This document shows, in pieces, positions 6,544-12,178 of a stretch of DNA of 12,178 bases; positions within the stretch are counted from its first letter, which is position 1, and each line of letters starts with the position of its first letter. Source of the DNA: Bacilli bacterium. GTDB lineage: Bacteria > Bacillota_I > Bacilli_A > RFN20 > CAG-826. The stretch spans positions 1 to 12,178 of the forward strand of contig JAFZVO010000068.1 of the NCBI GenBank assembly GCA_017617775.1. The letters are read 5' to 3'. The translations under genes were made by a program, and so were the position numbers. The notes below the pieces were generated by a model. It was given only the letters and a program-made list of their open reading frames with translations, had not been told where the DNA came from and did no database searches.

Positions 6544-9222
6544 ATGAGAATTATTCCTAGAACAACAAAAATCAAAGTACAATTCTTCAGGAACATCTCC
6601 ATTCTTGATATCATTATTGCCTTTGCTTTTTTAGGCCTTATTGTCCTTCTATTGCTTTCTAATTTAGGGGTAGCAAGATTCATTCTTGCTTTTGTGATTC
6701 TGGTGGTTGCAGTGATGTTATTCATCCCATTTGAAGGCGACAAATTTTATGTCTTCATCATCCAATCAGTGAAATATATTTTCACGGTTAAAAAATATAG
6801 TCAAAATCATTCACAGTCCCAAACAAACATTGAATTATTTATGCCGTTTAAAAACATTAGGGATGGCTTTATTGAATATAATGAATATTACGCGGGTGTT
6901 TTGCAGATTAATCCGCGTGAATTCTCTTTATTAAGTGAATATCGTCAAAACCAAATGATTGATGAGAACTTTGGAAAAATCATTAGAGAAATTTCTAACA
7001 AGACCAAAGCCTCAATCGTCAAAATTGACCGTAAATTAAGCTTTGAAGCTTACGCGAAAGATGAGGAGAGGAAAAAAGATGAACTCTTCCGTCTATTTGA
7101 AAATAACGAATTGAGCAAAAAAGAACTCGATTCACGTGTAAAGGTTATCAACGATCGTATTCGTACATACAAAACTCTCACCGAAGATAGCCCAATTAAA
7201 AAACCATTTTATTATCTCGTGATTTATGATGAATCAAAAGAGATGATTACTACAATTCTTAACGATGCAGTCAACACATTCCAAAACATTGGAATGGCTT
7301 CTCATATATTAGACACCAAAGAATTAGCGATATTTGTGAAATACAATTATACTTCTAATTTTGAGGAAAAGGATGTCGACATGGTTTCCCCTGAAGAATT
7401 CATGTCATGGATATATCCTCAAAGCGTGGAATTTAAACCTCGTTCTACGATTGTTGACGGGGAGGAATGCTTTACATTCACGGTGAAGAATTTCCCAATC
7501 TCTGTCATGAACGCTTGGGGATATAAGATTTTTAATATCCCGAACACCAAAGTGGTGATGAATCTTGTTCCATTTGAAAAATTAAAAGCGGTGCGTATGA
7601 TCGATAGATCAATTCAAGAACTAGCTTCTCAATCCAACAACAGCTATCGAGCGAGCAGTTTGATTGATAAACAAACCCATATTAACACTCTTGTGGAAGT
7701 GCTAAGAATGCTTCAAAACGATAACGAGACATTATACGGCGTCAACCTTCATATCACCGTCTATTCTCAACATGGAGCAACTAAAGACACGAGAAGAAGT
7801 GAGAAGAAAAATGTTAAACGTATATTCTCCGAAGAAGGATTTGAGCTAGTAGACAATTATTTCCGTCAAAATCTCGCTTTCGTCTCCACGAATATATCGC
7901 GTCTAGATGCAATGGGTAAATTCCAAAGAGCGATTCATTCTAATTCAGTCGCTGCGGTATTCCCGTTCGTGCTCTCAAACGTCATGGATGATAGAGGCTG
8001 TCTTTTAGGAACCGAAAATGATTATCCAGTGGTTGTCGATTTCTTCAAACGAGATTACGAAAGAGTTAATTCCAACGCAGTGATAATTGGTAAGAGTGGA
8101 TCAGGCAAATCCTTCGCTACAAAAACGATCTTATCCCAATTATCTGCAGAAAATGCAAAGATTTTCATCCTTGATCCGGAAAATGAATATCAATTTTTAG
8201 CCCAGAATCTCGGTGGTAGATTAATCGATGTCGGTACAGCGAGCGAAGGACGTATTAATCCTTTCCATGTCATAACGACTTTGGAAGGGGATGAAACTGG
8301 TAGTGATTCTTCGACAAACAACTTTGCTGTACACCTTCAATTCTTAGAAGAGTTTTTCAAAGTTTCTTTACCTGGTATCAGTTCTGATGCTTTGGAATAT
8401 CTCAACAATTTGATTGTGGAATTATATCGTAAGAAGAACATCGATTCACGTACTGATTTTGCTAGTTTAGAAGCAAAAGATTATCCAACATTTGATGATT
8501 TATATAAGATTATTGAAACCCACCTTTCTAGTGCAAAGGTAGAATATGATATTACTCAATTAAGAGTGTTATCAAATTATATCTCTAAATTCGCTGGTGA
8601 CGGACGTAACGCCAACTTATGGAATGGTGAGTCAACTTTGACAGTGAAAGAGAATTTCACAGTCTTCAATTTCCAATCCTTATTAGCAAACAAAAACAAC
8701 ACCATCGCTAATGCACAGATGTTGATGGTATTAAAATGGTTGGATAATGAAATTATTAAAAACAGAGACTTCAATCTCAAACATAATAGTGATCGTAAAA
8801 TTGTGGTTGCTATTGATGAGGCTCACGTCTTTATCGATCCAAAATATCCTGTCGCTTTAGACTTTATGTACCAACTCGCCAAACGTATTCGTAAATATAA
8901 TGGTATGCAAATAGTCATTACCCAGAATATTAAAGACTTTGTTGGCAGCGAAGAAATAGTTAGAAAATCCACTGCGATTATCAACGCATGTCAATATTCA
9001 TTTATCTTCGCTTTATCACCTAATGATATGGATGATCTTTGCACTCTATATGATAAAGCAGGACAAATCAATGAGGTGGAACAAGACCAAATTGTTAACA
9101 ACTTGAGAGGTAATGCTTTCATCATCACTTCACCAACCAATCGTACGAATATTTCGGTCATTGCTTCAAAAGAAGTGAGAGCGATGTTCACCGAGCCACG
9201 AGATTACGCACAAAATCGTTAG
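6544..9222 (+). CDS. virB4: VirB4-family T4SS ATPase with N-terminal VirB3/PrgI-like membrane hairpin
   Basis: This 892-aa ATPase powers type IV secretion or conjugation. The Walker A motif is G-K-S-G-S-G-K-S at 516-523, followed by the VirB4-typical D-P-E-N-E-Y (544-549) and an R-I-N-P-F segment. Walker B is V-V-A-I-D-E-A-H with Asp758/Glu759, and the downstream T-Q-N (793-795) matches the sensor/Gln motif of this family. The C-terminal N-L-R-G-N-A and S-P-N-D-M regions also fit. The N-terminus carries two membrane helices (about 20-38 and 45-63) after a basic start, which resembles the separate small VirB3/PrgI protein of other systems; fusion is likely. Length is somewhat above a plain VirB4 (about 800), in line with that extra module. 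ATG 6544 follows AGGAGG (6527-6532) by 11 bases and sits 2 bases after the VirB6-like stop. All catalytic motifs appear intact. It should dock at the cytoplasmic face of the membrane with the VirB6-like protein. Confidence 0.92.
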   Translation: MRIIPRTTKIKVQFFRNISILDIIIAFAFLGLIVLLLLSNLGVARFILAFVILVVAVMLFIPFEGDKFYVFIIQSVKYIFTVKKYSQNHSQSQTNIELFMPFKNIRDGFIEYNEYYAGVLQINPREFSLLSEYRQNQMIDENFGKIIREISNKTKASIVKIDRKLSFEAYAKDEERKKDELFRLFENNELSKKELDSRVKVINDRIRTYKTLTEDSPIKKPFYYLVIYDESKEMITTILNDAVNTFQNIGMASHILDTKELAIFVKYNYTSNFEEKDVDMVSPEEFMSWIYPQSVEFKPRSTIVDGEECFTFTVKNFPISVMNAWGYKIFNIPNTKVVMNLVPFEKLKAVRMIDRSIQELASQSNNSYRASSLIDKQTHINTLVEVLRMLQNDNETLYGVNLHITVYSQHGATKDTRRSEKKNVKRIFSEEGFELVDNYFRQNLAFVSTNISRLDAMGKFQRAIHSNSVAAVFPFVLSNVMDDRGCLLGTENDYPVVVDFFKRDYERVNSNAVIIGKSGSGKSFATKTILSQLSAENAKIFILDPENEYQFLAQNLGGRLIDVGTASEGRINPFHVITTLEGDETGSDSSTNNFAVHLQFLEEFFKVSLPGISSDALEYLNNLIVELYRKKNIDSRTDFASLEAKDYPTFDDLYKIIETHLSSAKVEYDITQLRVLSNYISKFAGDGRNANLWNGESTLTVKENFTVFNFQSLLANKNNTIANAQMLMVLKWLDNEIIKNRDFNLKHNSDRKIVVAIDEAHVFIDPKYPVALDFMYQLAKRIRKYNGMQIVITQNIKDFVGSEEIVRKSTAIINACQYSFIFALSPNDMDDLCTLYDKAGQINEVEQDQIVNNLRGNAFIITSPTNRTNISVIASKEVRAMFTEPRDYAQNR

Positions 9223-9294
9223 GATACTATTGATGTGATAAAGAAATATCAAAAGTAATGGCTCTCATTAACTAGGAATGGAGTAATAATTGTT

Positions 9295-9510
9295 ATGAAC
9301 CCTGAAAAAGAATCAATAGAACAAAAAGAAACCTCTAATAGTAGAGGCGGCATTAGCGAAGAGGAACAAATAGCGTTTCAACAAAAACTAAAAGAAGACG
9401 TTGAGAAAAGTGAAAACTTAGGTGCTTCAATCGACGACGAAAAGGAAAACTCTCTTGAAGCAGAGAAAGAACTTGAAGAGGTCACTCCTGAGATTGAGCC
9501 TCTCAACTGA
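9295..9510 (+). CDS. Small highly acidic protein, unknown function
   Basis: This 71-aa protein has 19 Glu and 3 Asp against 7 Lys and 1 Arg, no Cys, no Trp, one Phe and no hydrophobic segment. It should be soluble, helical or disordered. Residues 21-40 and 50-65 have coiled-coil-like spacing. The start is ATG 9295, with GGAATGGAG ending about 11 bases upstream. It follows the VirB4 gene by 72 bases, with no promoter or terminator that I can see between them, so it is probably the last gene of that transcript. It ends at TGA (9508-9510), just before a palindrome and a hairpin. I do not recognise a family. The small, acidic nature next to secretion genes recalls T4SS chaperones such as VirE1, but that is an analogy and not homology. 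Composition and a reasonable Shine-Dalgarno site make it a plausible real gene. Confidence 0.6.
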   Translation: MNPEKESIEQKETSNSRGGISEEEQIAFQQKLKEDVEKSENLGASIDDEKENSLEAEKELEEVTPEIEPLN

Positions 9511-9512
9511 TG

Positions 9513-9528
9513 CCTTATTCGAATAAGG
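9513..9528. repeat. Perfect 16-bp palindrome
   Basis: CCTTATTCGAATAAGG is its own reverse complement. It begins two bases after the stop of the acidic protein and lies 56 bases before the second TGTGGCA promoter element. In DNA it could be a dimeric repressor site; in RNA it would form a 6-bp stem with a UCGA loop. No T-run follows. Confidence 0.6.
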
Positions 9529-9537
9529 AAAGATGTT

Positions 9538-9563
9538 TAATGGCGGTCAACTGATCGCCATTA
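9538..9563 (+). terminator. Terminator-like hairpin after the acidic-protein gene
   Basis: AATGGCGGTC (9539-9548) pairs with GATCGCCATT (9553-9562) over 10 bp with one G-U and a 4-base AACT loop; T9538 and A9563 can extend it. What follows is ATTATAAAG, a poor U-tract, so termination may be partial. It sits between the end of the T4SS cluster and the next promoter, which is where a terminator is expected. Confidence 0.55.
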
Positions 9564-9583
9564 TTATAAAGAATCTTAATTGG

Positions 9584-9618
9584 CTGTGGCACATTTGTGG
9601 CATTAACTGTTGTAAGAT
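9584..9618 (+). promoter_or_regulatory. Second tandem TGTGGCA element with -10 box, ahead of the large soluble protein
   Basis: TGTGGCA occurs at 9585-9591 and 9596-9602 (again an 11-base step), and 10 bases further on is TAAGAT (9613-9618), a good -10 box. All spacings equal those at 4366-4400, and the bases flanking the boxes agree at several further positions (a C before the first box, CA.T or CT.C between the boxes). The ATG of the next gene is 33 bases after the -10, against 31 in the first copy. The two transcripts therefore look coregulated. Confidence 0.7.
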
Positions 9619-9651
9619 ACAAGTGTTAGTTACCAGTAGGAGGAAATAACT

Positions 9652-12178
9652 ATGGGCTATAAAGAAGAATTTCTAAAACAACTTAATGAATTAAAAAAGT
9701 ATGAAAAATTAAGACAGACAAACCCAGAAGAGGCTTTAAAATTTAAAAACGTCTTGAAAGCACAAGACACAGCCTATCAGGTCTTACATTTTGCGACTTA
9801 TTTAAATAATAAGAAAGTAGACTTATTTGGTAGCAGAGAAGCACATGATGACTTCATCAACCGCCACCGCGATCTTCTCGGCGAGGATAGAGTGCCACTT
9901 TTAGACACTGATGGATATGGTTCGATGATTATTCCTGATGTTGACTACATTAAAATATTTGAAGAATTTGAAAAGGAATGTATAGGTGGAGCGGAAACGC
10001 TAGAACAAATTTATAAGGAATCTGTATCAAATTACCAAAAAATCAACCATCCGATGAAAGGTATGATCGATGGAATTAAAAATGACGTTGATACTTTGTT
10101 TGAAGGAAAAGAAGCTAAAGATATTAAAGAAGCTTTAGATTATGCGAATGAAGAGATAGTGGAAAAACTCGGTGAGAACCTCGTTGATACCGCTATTGAT
10201 ATCACTTCTAATGCGTCTGGTGTTAAAGCTGTCAAAGAATATAAATCCTTCCTATTTTCCAAAAATCTCGACGCGAATACTTTAAAAAATCAAAGCTTAA
10301 GAGACGCGACTGTTTCCGCAGGTTTTGACAAAGAGAAAAATATTCCTCTCTATAAAGAATTCCTCAACATGGAACCAACATATGATGAGGATTATAAAGA
10401 AAAACTTTTAGGCCTTAACGCGCTTCTAGAAGAAGAAGGACTACTTCAAGATGCCGAGGGAGGAGAATCTGGTAGTAAAGAATATGGCCTCACTGATTAT
10501 TTTAAAAAGAACTATATTCTCAAAGATGCAATTGTGAGACATAGCAAGCTCACTGATGAAGCAGCAAAGAAGGCATCTCTTGCTAATATCAATCAGTTAT
10601 CCAAGGATTTAAAAGATGTTTCGAAAAAATATGACAAGGTCTTGAATTACATTGAGAAGAACTTTGATGTAGAGAATATGAATCTAAATGCGAACATCTA
10701 TTCTGGACGTCCAAGTACCGTGACTGATGGGGATGTTGACAACTGGAAACCAAACTTACCTCCAAAATACGATTTCGAAAACTCTCCATCTGTTATTTTC
10801 TTAAGCGGTTTTACTCAACTCAAAGCCGCATGTAGAAAAGGTGAAGTGTCATTAAAAGAATATCTTGATCATTCAACAAAAGCTTATATCAAAGGGGCGA
10901 AGACTTTAGGAGAGAGTGAAGACAGAAAATATTATCTCCCGAGAAGCGAAGAAAACACTTTAGGAAAACGTTTAGCGCACGCCCTTAATGTCAATAACAC
11001 TGCATATCACGGCTTAATGGGTTATAACATGGTCGGTGGTCGTGGTATGGAGTTCCTCTATAAAACTGATCCTAACAAAGAGAAACAAACAGGCAATATC
11101 ATCATTTCTAGCATCAACAAAGAATACAATATTTTGTTTAACCACGATCCTGATTCAATGTTTGGTGTTGTTGATGATCCAAATATTCAAGCTTTAAAAA
11201 ACGTCTTTGTCGCCGGCGATAAGGTTGATAAATTATATGAACTCAGCGATAAGTATTATAACGAACACGCTGTACCTAGTGGTCTCGTTAAGAACTATAG
11301 AGGCGAATTACGTGAACACGGTCAAACTTCCGTTGCCGATGAATATCGACGCGTGATGAAAACTCTTAAAGATTACGCTTTAGAAAGAAAAGCGATGTAC
11401 GAGCAAAATGAAAATATAAAAGATTATGACTTTGGTAACGTGCTATACGCTGGTAAACAGTATTTCACGGATTATTTAAAAGAGAATAATCTCTCCCTCG
11501 CTAGTGTTGAGGATGACAGACTTAGAGATGAGATTACCGACTTCATGATTGATCCAACAACTGTGGTAACCACTAAATATGTTAGGGATGCGGATTTAGA
11601 TCCAGAAGGCATCAATGATGTGAAGCGTTCATATATTAAGGTCTTTAGAGAACATGATGCTGCAAGCAAAGAATCTTTCAATCAAAAATTCGCTACCTAT
11701 AACAATAAGCCAAACGGATTTAATGTCGGCAAGAATATGGCGAAAATAGTCGCAGATAACAAAGGCGGATGGTGGGAACGCTTTAGAGGCACAACTTCTA
11801 AAGAATATACAGCCTTACAAAAGGTTGCAAAAACATATTCCAGCGATAATCCACTTCACGCGGACAAAGAATCCTTATATATCTGCGCAAAAGCTTATAA
11901 GAACTATAAGATGCCAGCAGGAACTGATTTCAATAGATTAAGCAAGACTGCGCAAAAGAGAGTGGAATTCTGTGATTCCATCATCAAAGCATATGAAGCT
12001 GAACAAAGAGAGAAAGATCCATTAGGCTTTGATAAACCAGTGAATAATAACAATATCATTCAAGAAGATTTCCAAAATCAACTTCAAAATGATTTACAAC
12101 CAAAAGTGAACAAAGCTGTTAATGCGGAGATCAAACCTGTAAAGGTCAATGAGAAAGATCCACCTGATAGTGGCGATC
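9652..12178 (+). CDS. Large soluble protein of unknown function (3' end outside window), candidate T4SS-associated cargo
   Basis: The frame is open for 842 codons and continues past the right edge. ATG 9652 is preceded by AGGAGG (9638-9643) at 8 bases, a strong start. The protein is hydrophilic and Lys/Glu/Asp/Asn-rich. It has no signal peptide and no membrane helix, so it is made as a cytoplasmic protein. The first 350 residues or so look largely helical. A middle region with Gly and aromatic residues (about 430-520) looks more globular. A helical stretch near 704-785 (G-G-W-W-E-R-F-R-G-T-T, S-K-E-Y, then K-R-V-E-F-C-D-S-I-I) vaguely resembles C-terminal helical units in large uncharacterised Firmicutes proteins. 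After about 790 the chain becomes Asn/Gln/Lys-rich and probably flexible. I recognise no catalytic motif. It shares a promoter design with the T4SS cluster, so a secreted substrate or accessory factor is possible, as inference only. It could also be a plain hypothetical cargo gene. Confidence 0.8.
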   Translation, partial: MGYKEEFLKQLNELKKYEKLRQTNPEEALKFKNVLKAQDTAYQVLHFATYLNNKKVDLFGSREAHDDFINRHRDLLGEDRVPLLDTDGYGSMIIPDVDYIKIFEEFEKECIGGAETLEQIYKESVSNYQKINHPMKGMIDGIKNDVDTLFEGKEAKDIKEALDYANEEIVEKLGENLVDTAIDITSNASGVKAVKEYKSFLFSKNLDANTLKNQSLRDATVSAGFDKEKNIPLYKEFLNMEPTYDEDYKEKLLGLNALLEEEGLLQDAEGGESGSKEYGLTDYFKKNYILKDAIVRHSKLTDEAAKKASLANINQLSKDLKDVSKKYDKVLNYIEKNFDVENMNLNANIYSGRPSTVTDGDVDNWKPNLPPKYDFENSPSVIFLSGFTQLKAACRKGEVSLKEYLDHSTKAYIKGAKTLGESEDRKYYLPRSEENTLGKRLAHALNVNNTAYHGLMGYNMVGGRGMEFLYKTDPNKEKQTGNIIISSINKEYNILFNHDPDSMFGVVDDPNIQALKNVFVAGDKVDKLYELSDKYYNEHAVPSGLVKNYRGELREHGQTSVADEYRRVMKTLKDYALERKAMYEQNENIKDYDFGNVLYAGKQYFTDYLKENNLSLASVEDDRLRDEITDFMIDPTTVVTTKYVRDADLDPEGINDVKRSYIKVFREHDAASKESFNQKFATYNNKPNGFNVGKNMAKIVADNKGGWWERFRGTTSKEYTALQKVAKTYSSDNPLHADKESLYICAKAYKNYKMPAGTDFNRLSKTAQKRVEFCDSIIKAYEAEQREKDPLGFDKPVNNNNIIQEDFQNQLQNDLQPKVNKAVNAEIKPVKVNEKDPPDSGD

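Noticed and set aside
9508..9540. TGA read as tryptophan (mollicute code), extending the acidic protein by about 10 codons
   Set aside because: All tryptophans in the window use TGG and no long frame contains an in-frame TGA, so TGA is a stop here.
1..12178. tRNA, rRNA, insertion sequence, integrase or attachment site
   Set aside because: No cloverleaf, rRNA-like stretch, transposase/integrase motif or flanking direct repeats were seen, so element borders must lie outside the window.

Overview
This window is about 37% GC (estimated by eye) and reads as a block of a type IV secretion / conjugation-like system (T4SS) from a Gram-positive-lineage, low-GC bacterium, with every supported gene on the + strand. 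Gene density is high, Shine-Dalgarno sites are strong (AGGAGG), tryptophan is written with TGG throughout and no large frame contains an internal TGA, so the standard bacterial code applies. The pilin-like protein, the TrbL/VirB6-like protein and the VirB4 ATPase resemble, from memory, the set annotated in integrative conjugative elements of Mollicutes and related Bacilli (the Mbov_0395 / 0396 / 0397 families). An uncultured Bacilli or Erysipelotrichia-like gut lineage would fit, but the sequence does not fix the taxon.

Layout. Positions 1-3965 hold the 3' end of a giant surface protein made of tandem Ig-like beta repeats and ending in one membrane anchor. A small hairpin spans its stop codon. 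A 102-aa two-helix VirB2/pilin-like protein follows (4010-4318). A promoter-like element lies at 4366-4400, and behind it comes a tight cluster: a 225-aa lipoprotein (4432-5109), a 472-aa polytopic VirB6/TrbL-like channel protein (5123-6541), an 892-aa VirB4-type ATPase with an N-terminal membrane hairpin that looks like a fused VirB3/PrgI partner (6544-9222), and a 71-aa very acidic protein (9295-9510). Next is an intergenic region with a perfect 16-bp palindrome, a terminator-like hairpin and a second copy of the same promoter element (9584-9618). That element drives a large soluble protein of at least 842 aa that runs off the right edge.

How the parts fit. The VirB4 ATPase would power assembly or transport at the membrane, the VirB6-like protein would form the inner-membrane channel, the two-helix protein would be a pilin or channel subunit, and the lipoprotein and Ig-like protein would act outside the cell (stabilising the machine, or adhesion). 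No relaxase, VirD4 coupling protein, VirB1-like hydrolase or VirB8-like protein is in the window, so DNA transfer versus protein secretion cannot be decided here.

The most interesting signal is not a gene. The two promoter regions share the layout TGTGGCA-N4-TGTGGCA-N10-(TATAAT or TAAGAT), with identical spacing. This suggests that the T4SS cluster and the large unrecognised protein are switched on together, and makes that protein a candidate T4SS substrate or partner.
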